Below are positions 1-7,888 of a stretch of 40,389 nt of DNA, one piece after another. The stretch covers positions 1 through 40,389 of the forward strand of contig PMCF01000114.1 in the NCBI GenBank assembly GCA_003154115.1, written 5' to 3'. A model generated the notes under the pieces. That model was not told where the DNA came from and made no database searches. It saw nothing but the letters and a program-made list of their open reading frames with translations. Source of the DNA: Anaerolineae bacterium (lineage in GTDB: Bacteria; Chloroflexota; Anaerolineae; Fen-1058). Numbering within the stretch: position 1 is the stretch's first letter; every line of letters begins with the position of its first letter. The position numbers were made by a program, and so were the translations under genes.

Positions 1-351
1 CGTGGTCAGACCATTCCGATCGATGTTTTCCGCACAGCTGTTGAGGGTGCCATTAACAAAGGCTATGTGACGCTGGCCGATCTCGGCGCGAAGACCTTAC
101 CGACCTCGGATGCCCTACTGAAGGTCCGCGTGCGCCTGCCGAAGGCCAGACTATCGGCTGAAGCGGCGTTGACAGCCAAACAGCTTCAAGACTTCGCGAA
201 TGCCGTGGCACAGCTTAAACAGTCCGCGCCTGAGCTGGAGTTTACGTTTCGAGTAATTATCACGGCGGAAGGCGAGCGACCGAGCGAGGACGTACTGGCA
301 GATCTGAACAAACTACTGAATGACGTGAAGAGCGGTTGGCGAATCGAATGA
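1..351 (+). CDS. Unidentified protein, C-terminal part (5' end outside window)
   Basis: The reading frame is open from base 1 to the TGA at 349-351, giving at least 116 residues; a GTG at 67 is only an internal candidate start. The visible part is soluble and mixed alpha/beta, ending in a segment rich in E and L. I do not recognise it with confidence. The tail resembles what I remember of large DUF499-type ATPases of defence islands, but no motif here proves that. It lies upstream of and codirectional with the Argonaute gene, with a gap of 157 bases. Confidence 0.6.
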   Translation, partial: RGQTIPIDVFRTAVEGAINKGYVTLADLGAKTLPTSDALLKVRVRLPKARLSAEAALTAKQLQDFANAVAQLKQSAPELEFTFRVIITAEGERPSEDVLADLNKLLNDVKSGWRIE

Positions 352-508
352 ATTGGAGCGGCAGATGCACTGCGCGTTGAACATTCTCGCCAGTAAGCCA
401 CCGCTGCCAATCAAGAATACACTATCTATTGGCTCATTGGGGCGAAAGGGCTAGAGATGGGATCGTGAAGGCTCTATGCAGCGACGTCATGTCTTGCATC
501 AGGCATGA

Positions 509-2623
509 ATGTGTGTCGCGGAACAAGAAACGGCTATGAACCAACCAAATTCACAACGAACAATTGATGCTTACCCAGAACATGCGAATCTTTATCGCTT
601 AATTCTTGAGCCTTATCCATCCAAGCTTTATCAAATCCGCCGAGAAGGCCCAGGGAAAGCCAAAGAAGAAATATACTTCGAGCGTATCAATGGTGCAATA
701 CCTGTTGATTCAAAGGTTCCTTACGTCCGTCGCGCGCTTCAAAGAGCCATCACAATTGGCCTCAAGAATGCGGGCTACAAGATCAGCCATAAATACCAGC
801 AAGCAATAAACACCCAAATCAATTATCTGCCTGGTGAGAAGGGACTAAAGATTTACCCGTCATTCAAGTTCCGAGTTCTGTCTTTTAGTGGCACTTATTA
901 TTTGTGCCTTGATCATCAACTTGTTGTGCGAGCAGAGTTGTCATTGGCAAAACTTCTTAAGACGGATATGACACTTCAGCTTAACCCAGCACAGCGCGTC
1001 CTATTAAGGCTAGAAGATGGTTGGAATGAAGGCAGATTGGTCAGCTCAGATAAAGATGGCTATCATCTTAGCCTTATAACAGGCGATGTAATGATTCTTG
1101 ATGCTAAAGACATTTACCCAGATCTGACGCGATCGCAAATCGTGCAGCTAGCACCCAAGATGGGAATTCAATCACAGAGTTTGGAACGCAATATCAAACA
1201 ATTGTCATTCTTAACTATTGCAAATGCGCCACGAGCTAGACTCGACGCATGCACAGCATTTGCCAAAAACTTGGCCGAGATGGTGTTCCCATTATCTGAA
1301 GGTGTTACCACGATTCAATTGGAATCTAATGCTGCGGTTCTACGACCTCCATATTTTGTTATTGGGAAGGATCTTACTGAGCCTTCTGTGGCATTCGATC
1401 ATATAGATCAATCCAAACACGCCCAGAACATACTTTCGGGACTAACAACGTTTGGCGCTTACGATAAACCGTCGGGGCAAACACGCATAGCTTTGCTGAC
1501 GACTTTGAATAGTAGAGCCCAGATGGAACATCTTGTTCAGCGTTTAAATCAGGGTAGCGTCCGGTATCCAGGTGCGCATAAAACTTTCGGAAGCGAGTTT
1601 GTCGTACGCGAGACTATCATTTCAAAAAGCGTTGAAGACTATGAAAACGGTATCCGAGAGTTCGTTCGTGCTGAGGCCCGTAAAGAGACTGACGTAGTCT
1701 TGGCGTATTTGCCAAAGGAAGGCAATATCAATAGTCCGGTACATCCATATTATCGGGTTAAAGCTCTTCTTCTAAAGGAAGGATTAGCCTCTCAGATGGT
1801 TGATAGAAGTACAGTATTGAATCCGCAATATCGCGATCTCAATCTTGCATTAAATGTTTATGCAAAAGCCGGGCATACACCATGGGTGTTGGACGAACCA
1901 ATGCCTGGAGTAGATATGTTTATTGGCCTATCATGGAGTCAAGTCCAACATGGTACAGCCAGAATTAGGATGATGGGCTATGTCAATGTATTTGATTCAT
2001 ATGGACGCTGGCGATTCTATCAGGGCGATTCAGAAGCCTTCGCATTTGACGAACGGCTGAAGCATTTCAGTGCACTTGTGAAGAATTCTGTAGCAGTTCA
2101 TCTTGCGGAACATCATGGGATATTAAAGTCTGTTCATATTCACCTAACAAAACATTTCTCAGCCGATGAGCGGGCCGTTCTTGCAAAAGCCGTTCGCTCC
2201 GCAGCCCCCCTTGCATCAACTGTATTTGTCTCAGTGAATCCTTACCATATCCTTCGACTCTACGATTTGACAGAAGGCAGAGACGGACAGATAAGTCGTT
2301 CTACCTATCTGCGTGACGAACCCGGCCGGCTATATCTTGCCACGACCGGGAGCAATATTTTCAGCCAGACGGGCATGGGAACGCCAATCCCCCTTGAGCT
2401 AACTGTGTGGGCCGACCCCACAGATTCTATACCAACACTTGATCAGATTGGACAACAGGTCCTTTCGTTGACGCGCCTCAATTGGGCCTCGACCCGTAAT
2501 TTTTGTCACGAACCAATAACCACTAAATTTGCCGGTGACATCGCGAAGGAGATGACTGCTTTCATGGAAGATCCTAGCTTTGTCGTGAACCCCAGCCTTA
2601 GAGGGATACCATGGTTTCTATGA
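509..2623 (+). CDS. ago: Long prokaryotic Argonaute, catalytically inactive PIWI
   Basis: The 704-residue protein is expected to bind a guide strand and recognise invading nucleic acid. The N-terminal half has a small beta-rich segment (about 160-205) where a PAZ domain would lie. The MID domain (about 390-460) shows the 5'-phosphate pocket as Y414, K418, Q429 and K453. The PIWI domain follows and the chain ends in PWFL, the usual hydrophobic Argonaute C-terminus. The DEDX tetrad is broken: the first Asp is S475 (after FIG), the third is T547 (after HIHL) and the fourth is about G676; only E509 might remain. Target cleavage is therefore not expected, as in long-B Argonautes that signal to a partner. 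The gene is AT-richer than its surroundings. The start is uncertain, because an ATG at 536 is also possible and neither has a good ribosome site. The next gene overlaps its stop codon. Confidence 0.88.
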   Translation: MCVAEQETAMNQPNSQRTIDAYPEHANLYRLILEPYPSKLYQIRREGPGKAKEEIYFERINGAIPVDSKVPYVRRALQRAITIGLKNAGYKISHKYQQAINTQINYLPGEKGLKIYPSFKFRVLSFSGTYYLCLDHQLVVRAELSLAKLLKTDMTLQLNPAQRVLLRLEDGWNEGRLVSSDKDGYHLSLITGDVMILDAKDIYPDLTRSQIVQLAPKMGIQSQSLERNIKQLSFLTIANAPRARLDACTAFAKNLAEMVFPLSEGVTTIQLESNAAVLRPPYFVIGKDLTEPSVAFDHIDQSKHAQNILSGLTTFGAYDKPSGQTRIALLTTLNSRAQMEHLVQRLNQGSVRYPGAHKTFGSEFVVRETIISKSVEDYENGIREFVRAEARKETDVVLAYLPKEGNINSPVHPYYRVKALLLKEGLASQMVDRSTVLNPQYRDLNLALNVYAKAGHTPWVLDEPMPGVDMFIGLSWSQVQHGTARIRMMGYVNVFDSYGRWRFYQGDSEAFAFDERLKHFSALVKNSVAVHLAEHHGILKSVHIHLTKHFSADERAVLAKAVRSAAPLASTVFVSVNPYHILRLYDLTEGRDGQISRSTYLRDEPGRLYLATTGSNIFSQTGMGTPIPLELTVWADPTDSIPTLDQIGQQVLSLTRLNWASTRNFCHEPITTKFAGDIAKEMTAFMEDPSFVVNPSLRGIPWFL

Positions 2624-3894
2624 CATATGGCGTCCCTACTGAAAGAATTGAGCGAATCCTACAATCTGCCGATATTGCCATCAGAAACCTGTTGGCAAAG
2701 AATGAAGATCCCTTGGCCTTATCGACTTATTTGTGGATCTTGCAGCGCAACAAGCTGTCATTAATCAATGGCGATGGCCTTATTAGATGGGGAGTGGCCT
2801 GGATACATCGAGTATTCATTGAGGGTCAAATCGGTCGCCGAAAGGATGAAGAGATCGCGTCTGCTTGCTTGGCTGTTATTTCCTTAGTAAGTTCACGAGC
2901 TCTTCTGGATCTTCAAGATAAGATTCGAAATGAACTTGCGCTCTTACTGGCTACCGAATTGGATCAACGCTCAATTCCTTTTCGACGTTCAAACTATGCA
3001 GTTCTTGTTCTCCTGGCCGCATGTTTGCTTGATGTGAAGGAAACGCGAATCACGAACTCCGCCGCAGCGATCACAAATGACTATATAGATGGCATTCAAG
3101 GTGGACGACTATATGGCTTGGTGTTTTGCGTCCAACTTCTTCAAGAGCTGCATAATGAAACCCTTTTAGGTGAATTAGAGAAATCCATATGTGATGCGCT
3201 TCTTGATCTATCGATAGGACACGAAGATCGCGTATACCTTGTAAATGCACTTTATCAATTGAAGAATGATGAATACTTGTCGGAAGACGTGCATCATGCT
3301 ATCGGGCAAATCGTAAACCAATCGCCTACTTGGATGTACTTAATGGTGGGAACCGAGAATGTTGCGCCCGAGGGAGACGGAGATGTAGGCGTAAGCATTT
3401 CCCATCTTCATAGGGCCACACTGCTCAATGTAGCGGCGCACTACCACTCAGCCACTATAAAACGACATGAGAGCCAGATCAACGCAAAATACCAACAGCG
3501 ACGCGGTGTAAACTTATCCGCATTTGGATTCTACTTGTTACTCCAAATAGCAATTTGGGGTGTCTTGCTGCTGATCCTAGGTCAGAACGCCCAAGATGCA
3601 AAGCGATATTTGTTGTTAAATGAATACGACGCAATGTCAAAAGAATCTGCAATCTTTTATCTGGGTTGCATACTATTTGCCACTTATTTTGCGCCCCTTT
3701 CTTTTGTACTAACTCGGACATTGTATCGTATGTTAGTGAAGTCTAATGCTTATGGCGATCAGCACATACGAGAGATCCTAGCACCACGCATATGGAGAAT
3801 TACCAAAGTATGGTTGGGTTTCATTACAATAACATTGCTTGCTGGACTATTTATCAATCTGATATCACCAACGATTCAGCAGCTACTAAAATGA
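2620..3894 (+). CDS. Argonaute-associated membrane effector candidate
   Basis: This 424-residue protein starts in an ATGA overlap with the Argonaute stop, so the two are translationally coupled; an ATG at 2611 in the same frame is an alternative. The N-terminal 280 or so residues are a soluble run of helices that resembles HEAT/TPR-like repeats. The C-terminal third has three hydrophobic segments: near 'FGFYLLLQIAIWGVLLLIL', near 'IFYLGCILFATYFAPLSFVL', and a last one ending in 'LLAGLFINLI'. No nuclease, Sir2 or TIR motif is visible. Inactive long Argonautes are known to partner with nuclease, Sir2 or membrane effectors that kill or depolarise the infected cell, and position and topology suggest the membrane class. 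Family membership is not proven from sequence alone. Confidence 0.75.
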   Translation: MTYGVPTERIERILQSADIAIRNLLAKNEDPLALSTYLWILQRNKLSLINGDGLIRWGVAWIHRVFIEGQIGRRKDEEIASACLAVISLVSSRALLDLQDKIRNELALLLATELDQRSIPFRRSNYAVLVLLAACLLDVKETRITNSAAAITNDYIDGIQGGRLYGLVFCVQLLQELHNETLLGELEKSICDALLDLSIGHEDRVYLVNALYQLKNDEYLSEDVHHAIGQIVNQSPTWMYLMVGTENVAPEGDGDVGVSISHLHRATLLNVAAHYHSATIKRHESQINAKYQQRRGVNLSAFGFYLLLQIAIWGVLLLILGQNAQDAKRYLLLNEYDAMSKESAIFYLGCILFATYFAPLSFVLTRTLYRMLVKSNAYGDQHIREILAPRIWRITKVWLGFITITLLAGLFINLISPTIQQLLK

Positions 3895-3991
3895 GCTGAA
3901 TGACGTTCAAGGGATTAGGTCGGCCCCATTCAATGCTGGATGAAGACCGATCTTGAATAATTCGCAGCCCTAGCGCCTGAAATTCCGATGA

Positions 3992-4276
3992 TCATATGGT
4001 TTCGTCTTCCTTTATCCAGCAAGTCGTGTGTGCGATGTAGGTCTTGCCATCTGCGTCCGTGCCTTGCTGCATGACGAGATGGTGATAGCCACTCTCCAAG
4101 AGGACTTTCGTTAGCGGGCCAGTGTTGTCGATTGAATCAACAACAGTCACTCGCGGCACCCGATAGTATTCTTGCAGAGCGGGCGTTAAATCCTTTAGAC
4201 GTTGACGCACCCATGAATCCGCATCGCACAAGAGAACTGACTGGACGGGGCAACCCGTCCAGTCAACGATTCTCAC
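3992..4276 (-). CDS. Hypothetical protein, last gene of leftward operon
   Basis: About 94 residues from a GTG start at 4276, ten bases after the stop of the ATPase gene. The same frame stays open upstream to 4408, but that part would overlap the ATPase by over 100 bases, so the short form is preferred. The protein begins near 'RIVDWTGCPVQSVLLCD' and ends 'CWIKEDETI'. It has no membrane segment and no motif that I recognise. Codirectional placement suggests cotranscription with the DNA-metabolism genes. Up to the Argonaute partner gene (3895-3991) I see nothing further. Confidence 0.5.
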   Translation of the reverse strand: MRIVDWTGCPVQSVLLCDADSWVRQRLKDLTPALQEYYRVPRVTVVDSIDNTGPLTKVLLESGYHHLVMQQGTDADGKTYIAHTTCWIKEDETI

Positions 4277-4286
4277 GATCAGCGGA

Positions 4287-5426
4287 TTAGATGAGCTGCG
4301 TCTCGCCTTCTTCAGCAGCAGGCTGAGTTCCCGCTGCGGGTTCACTTGTTTCGGCGGCACTGGCGGCTCCTTCTGCGATGGCGGCATCCACTTCTTGCGC
4401 CAGCGCAATCAGATCGGCCTTGAGCGGGTCATGACTCTCGACAGTGTAGGTCAGTTGGCGCAACTTGATCGTGGCGGTCACGGCCGCTTTGTCCTTGTAG
4501 TATGTCGGCACGAGTTCTTCGATCAGCTTGGCGTAACCTTCGGCGCGGGCCTTCTTCGCTTCGAGAGCTGCCTGGGCAGCAGCGGCGGCTTCTGCTTTCT
4601 TCGCGGCTTCTACAGCCTGGGCCTGTTTCACGGCGGCTTGCTTCTCGATTTCGGCGGCGGCTTCAACGGCACGCACGTGGGCCTGCGCCACGCGTTCCTC
4701 TGGGGTCAACTCATTGATCGCATCACCGCTATTCAGCCACATCACGAACGGCATCCAGAACTTCACGTCAGGCTTCTTGGCGACCTTATCGGCCATGATG
4801 TCGCAACGCGACTTGCTAATGACGATCTTGTGGTCAACGTCCATGTCGGCCACCATTGTGAACTCGTATTCCATGCCGGCGCGCTGGACTGGCGCAAGGC
4901 CGATCTTCTTGATTTTCGTCTTGCCGGTCTGTTCGTCTTTCTCCTGTACGTAGTCCATCTTGCTGCGCATGGTCGCCACAATGTGCAAGGGCGAAGCGAG
5001 GATAGCCTCGACAAGCGCCTGATGCAGCGGCGTGACGGTGCGCCACGCGGTATAGCTGTTCCCGCTTTTGTCGCGCACCGTGGCATCGTCGTGTTGTTGG
5101 AGTAAGCCGTCCTTGCCTTCCCAAGCATGCGATAGTGAGTCCAACAGAAGGGCGGAGTAGCCCAAGTCCTCGGCCGCGTGAATGGCGTCGATGTAGTTCT
5201 GCGGATCAAAGCTATCAAGCTCGATCACGTCGAAGTCGAACTTGTCGGAGTAGAGTGACATCGAGCCGTGTTCGGTGTCCACACCAGCGATGCGGCCGCC
5301 CTGGGCCAGCGCCTCTGCCGCCACCAGCGCGGTGAACGTCTTGCCACTGCCGGCGGGACCGTCGATAGCGATACGGGCCTTGGCGCGTTTCTTGGTCGCT
5401 TTGACGAATTGAATCTGCGTTGCCAT
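4287..5426 (-). CDS. Sak4-like AAA/RecA-fold ATPase
   Basis: A 379-residue P-loop ATPase of the kind phages and integrative elements use in single-strand annealing or recombination. The Walker A is GPAGSGKT at residues 23-30, the Walker B is ALLLDS at 92-97, and the core resembles phage nucleotide-binding (Sak4-type) proteins. A region of about 75 residues after position 240 is almost only A, E, K and Q, so probably a long coiled coil or linker, and the tail is acidic. Its place with primase, helicase and nuclease genes supports a role in element replication or recombination. The exact activity is inferred. Confidence 0.75.
   Translation of the reverse strand: MATQIQFVKATKKRAKARIAIDGPAGSGKTFTALVAAEALAQGGRIAGVDTEHGSMSLYSDKFDFDVIELDSFDPQNYIDAIHAAEDLGYSALLLDSLSHAWEGKDGLLQQHDDATVRDKSGNSYTAWRTVTPLHQALVEAILASPLHIVATMRSKMDYVQEKDEQTGKTKIKKIGLAPVQRAGMEYEFTMVADMDVDHKIVISKSRCDIMADKVAKKPDVKFWMPFVMWLNSGDAINELTPEERVAQAHVRAVEAAAEIEKQAAVKQAQAVEAAKKAEAAAAAQAALEAKKARAEGYAKLIEELVPTYYKDKAAVTATIKLRQLTYTVESHDPLKADLIALAQEVDAAIAEGAASAAETSEPAAGTQPAAEEGETQLI
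4395..4408. repeat. Element palindrome copy 1 (TTGCGC-CA-GCGCAA)
   Basis: A 14-base inverted repeat with a two-base centre, inside the coding sequence of the Sak4-like ATPase, where it encodes IALAQ. Same core as four other sites in the element. Confidence 0.45.
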
Positions 5427-5431
5427 GTTGA

Positions 5432-5869
5432 TCAGTTTTCCTTTCTGTCTTTGGGTCTAAGTACCCGATAGTCACGTCCCTGGAACGTGATCGTTCGATC
5501 CACAAATGATTCGGGCGTCCAGAGCAGGCGTGTCAGTACGCGCAATTTCCGAACGACATTCCACGGCCCGTATCGTTCCATCTGTATCCTGACGAGTTCT
5601 GTGCGCATGGAGTTGGCCTTATTCATGTTGCAGCCGACGCACAGTAGGATGCAGTTCTGTTTTACGTAGACAGCCGCGGCCAGTTCTCGGTTCGTCGGGT
5701 GGTACTTGCTGCCGCCCATCGGCGGGCAGACAATTTCGTGCATTTGGGCAGAGAAGTAGACCGGCTTGCCGCAGATGGCGCACCGCGCCTTGTATTTCGC
5801 CAGCCGGTCTAGCTTGACTTTGACTTCCTGCCGCAGCCCATCCATCTCGTGCGCAGTGATGTCGGCCAT
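5432..5869 (-). CDS. HNH-like zinc protein (putative endonuclease)
   Basis: 145 residues from the ATG at 5869, which lies four bases after the stop of the upstream gene. Two CxxC pairs (CAIC and CVGC) bracket a central 'MHEIVCPP' segment, and an Asn lies between them. This is the layout of HNH/McrA-type proteins, where the Cys pairs hold zinc and the His belongs to the metal-binding active site. Small HNH proteins are common in phage and conjugative modules. The catalytic histidines are not all obvious, so a purely structural role is possible. Confidence 0.6.
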   Translation of the reverse strand: MADITAHEMDGLRQEVKVKLDRLAKYKARCAICGKPVYFSAQMHEIVCPPMGGSKYHPTNRELAAAVYVKQNCILLCVGCNMNKANSMRTELVRIQMERYGPWNVVRKLRVLTRLLWTPESFVDRTITFQGRDYRVLRPKDRKEN

Positions 5870-5873
5870 GATC

Positions 5874-6278
5874 TCAAATTTGCGCCGGCGCAAAAACGGG
5901 CGAATGGATGGGCTGCGCGCGTGACATCGCTACAATGTTGTAGCAGTAGCGAATGGTGAAGATGGCGCGTTCGAGCAGCACGCTTTCTGTGGTCAGTTCC
6001 GTGTTGCCATACATCCACTGGATGATGGCAGAGGCGGCGCCGATCGTCAGGACTTGGGTTGATAGGAACAGATCGCGTCTGTAGCGGCCCAGGATGGCCG
6101 TGACCGCATATCGATCTTCATCGGTGATGTCGGGTATTACCTGTTGGATTGCCAGCCGGATGCGCTGGCGTTGTTTCGTCGTGGCTTTTGGCGCGGCGAG
6201 GTCTTCCGGATAGTTCTGGTTTGCCATGATAACGTCGCGCTGTACGATGTGCAACTCCTCAAGTGGATTGATCGGCAT
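5874..6278 (-). CDS. Hypothetical protein
   Basis: 134 residues. AAAGGAG lies about 12 bases upstream of the ATG at 6278, a usable but long spacing; an internal ATG at codon 18 has no ribosome site. The protein has a basic KQRQR stretch and several helices but no motif that I recognise. Its stop is four bases before the HNH-like gene, so they are probably cotranslated. The palindrome at 5879-5894 falls on its last codons. Confidence 0.6.
   Translation of the reverse strand: MPINPLEELHIVQRDVIMANQNYPEDLAAPKATTKQRQRIRLAIQQVIPDITDEDRYAVTAILGRYRRDLFLSTQVLTIGAASAIIQWMYGNTELTTESVLLERAIFTIRYCYNIVAMSRAQPIHSPVFAPAQI
5879..5894. repeat. Element palindrome copy 2 (TTTGCGCC-GGCGCAAA)
   Basis: A perfect 16-base palindrome on the last codons of the hypothetical gene, just upstream of the HNH-like start. 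Confidence 0.55.
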
Positions 6279-6326
6279 AAAACCAAATTACTCCTTTAGG
6301 CGCAACTTCTCAACGCATGGCGAATC

Positions 6327-6929
6327 TCATCTGTTGTTAGAGTTAGGCCAGCGGAATTTACCGATATGCTCGAAGGCAGTTTCAAAGCGGTGTTCCCACG
6401 GTCCGAAGTACACAAAGACGCTGGCATGCGTCGGGCCAGATTTGCCGTTCTTGCAGTTGGTCACATCGCCATTAGTGCCGACGGTGTAAAACGGAATACG
6501 ATGATCGACAAAGCAGATCGGATACGCCCATAGCGGCTGAAACCAGTTCTCGCCGGTCTGTGCGTTGCAGAGCATGATCGCTTGCATCACATTCCCGGCC
6601 TTGTGCTCGTCGATGAGCTTCTGGCTCCAGATGCGTTGATTGGGTCGGCCAAGACGCGGATTCCACTCGCCGTTCTTGCGCTTGTCGGGTGCACCCTCAT
6701 AACCATAAGGCGAATTTACAAATGCGGTCTTGGCCGTCCACGGAAGTGCCAGCCCATTGTCGGCCACAGTGAAGATGCGCTCGGCCTGCACGACGCGGTT
6801 TGCGACTTCGCACGAGGCGGGATCAAGTTCGATATGGCCCAGGCAGGCTCGCACAGCCTGCAAGTAGGGGGTGTCGGGTGTATACCATTCCGGACTCGAC
6901 GAGGACAAGAGGGCATCAGGCGTGCTCAC
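6327..6929 (-). CDS. Phage-type DNA N6-adenine methyltransferase (Dam-like)
   Basis: 200 residues, the usual length for phage Dam-type methyltransferases. Family features are 'SPEWYTP' near the N-terminus, the LDPAS motif at 35-39 (SAM-binding region) and NSPYG at 72-76 where the catalytic (D/N)PP(Y/F) motif belongs. Here the first Pro is Ser, a tolerated but unusual variant. Such enzymes methylate the element's own DNA and can shield it from host restriction. The gene overlaps the next upstream gene by four bases (ATGA), so it is coupled to it. Target site unknown. Confidence 0.8.
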   Translation of the reverse strand: MSTPDALLSSSSPEWYTPDTPYLQAVRACLGHIELDPASCEVANRVVQAERIFTVADNGLALPWTAKTAFVNSPYGYEGAPDKRKNGEWNPRLGRPNQRIWSQKLIDEHKAGNVMQAIMLCNAQTGENWFQPLWAYPICFVDHRIPFYTVGTNGDVTNCKNGKSGPTHASVFVYFGPWEHRFETAFEHIGKFRWPNSNNR

Positions 6930-7186
6930 TTCTGCACCACTACCCCGATCACTGCGCCGACCTTGCTGCGCGTGAAGGTTACATTCAGTCCGTTACCGAC
7001 GAGCACCGGCTGGCCGTCGCGCATTTCCCACTTGGCGGTCAGAACAGTCTCGCCTTGCTCGGTTTTGTAGAGTCGCCGCAGTTGTCCTTTGGTCAGCGTG
7101 TGGCGCGTGCTGGTGAAAAAGCGTTGTTGCGCTTCTTCTATGGTGAGGGACGCGCCAGGGCTAGAGGGTGGGTTCGGTTTCCGCAT
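6926..7186 (-). CDS. Small hypothetical protein
   Basis: 86 residues. The N-terminus is proline-rich and the C-terminal half looks like a small beta barrel ('GETVLTAKWEMRDGQPVLVG'). No family recognised. It overlaps its upstream neighbour by 26 bases and the methyltransferase by 4, so it is embedded in a tightly packed operon. Confidence 0.5.
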   Translation of the reverse strand: MRKPNPPSSPGASLTIEEAQQRFFTSTRHTLTKGQLRRLYKTEQGETVLTAKWEMRDGQPVLVGNGLNVTFTRSKVGAVIGVVVQK

Positions 7187-7646
7187 GGGTTTCCTCCGGT
7201 TCGAGATATTTGCTCAGGTCTGGTGAGATGGTCGCGCGATAGCCGTGAGCGACTCGCACGAAGGGCGGCAGATTGGCGTCCGTGACGAATTCCCGCATGT
7301 ATTTGATCAACAAGGTTTCGTCGATGCGCAGGACCCCGGGCAGGTTTTTCAGGCACCAGTCGAACGCGGTCGTCCCGTCGAGGATGGTGTAGTCGGTGGC
7401 ATGCAGCACCTTCACGGCAGAGTGATCGGGCTTGATTTCGTTGTCGGCCATTTCGCGCACTGCCTGGTCGCGGATCGCGGCATCCAGTTCTGCCACGTTC
7501 TCTTTAACGATTGCGGCTTGTTCCTTACAAGCCAAGTAGCGCGGGCTGCTCGTCACGGCTGCTTCCATCTCGGTCATCGCAGTTCTCGTCAGGCCCAGAT
7601 TGTGCTTGTATACAGCGAGTTGTCGGATTGCTAGTTTGTAGTCCAC
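7161..7646 (-). CDS. Hypothetical protein of the replication operon
   Basis: 161 residues from a GTG start at 7646, chosen because AAGGAG lies four bases upstream. The first 70 or so residues are helical and look like a coiled coil ('KEQAAIVKENVAELDAAIRD'); the rest is mixed, with a 'FDWCLKNLPGVLRID' segment. The layout recalls small phage proteins that sit with recombination genes, but I cannot name a family. The 62-base gap upstream to 7708 holds nothing clear apart from this ribosome site. Confidence 0.55.
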   Translation of the reverse strand: MDYKLAIRQLAVYKHNLGLTRTAMTEMEAAVTSSPRYLACKEQAAIVKENVAELDAAIRDQAVREMADNEIKPDHSAVKVLHATDYTILDGTTAFDWCLKNLPGVLRIDETLLIKYMREFVTDANLPPFVRVAHGYRATISPDLSKYLEPEETHAETEPTL

Positions 7647-7708
7647 ATTTCTCCTTGAAGTAGGCGTCGAGCGCCCGGTATAGATCCATCTGTACTTCTT
7701 GGTTGCCC

Positions 7709-7888
7709 CTACGTTGATTCCTCATGCGGCAAGACGTTGTACAGGATACGACCCCAATCCGGGGTCTTGCTCACATGACTGTAACTTCGTCGGCGCTTCT
7801 TAGCCCTGGGCGTGCAACCGTTCTTGCACTTGCGCTGGCCGGGCTTCATTTCGGTTCCACAGATTGAGCACTTTCGGATTTTAGGCAT
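7709..7888 (-). CDS. Small zinc-ribbon protein
   Basis: 59 residues, very basic. It starts at an ATG that overlaps the primase stop by eight bases, so it is translationally coupled. Four cysteines are set as CSIC and a later C-x3-C (KCKNGC), consistent with a zinc ribbon, followed by a lysine/arginine run (KKRRR). Likely a DNA- or RNA-binding accessory of the primase-helicase module; this is inferred from charge and position. Confidence 0.6.
   Translation of the reverse strand: MPKIRKCSICGTEMKPGQRKCKNGCTPRAKKRRRSYSHVSKTPDWGRILYNVLPHEEST

Noticed and set aside
7525-7725. 66-codon minus-strand open frame before the 7161-7646 gene
   Set aside because: It would overlap that gene by over 100 bases; the AAGGAG site points to the GTG at 7646.
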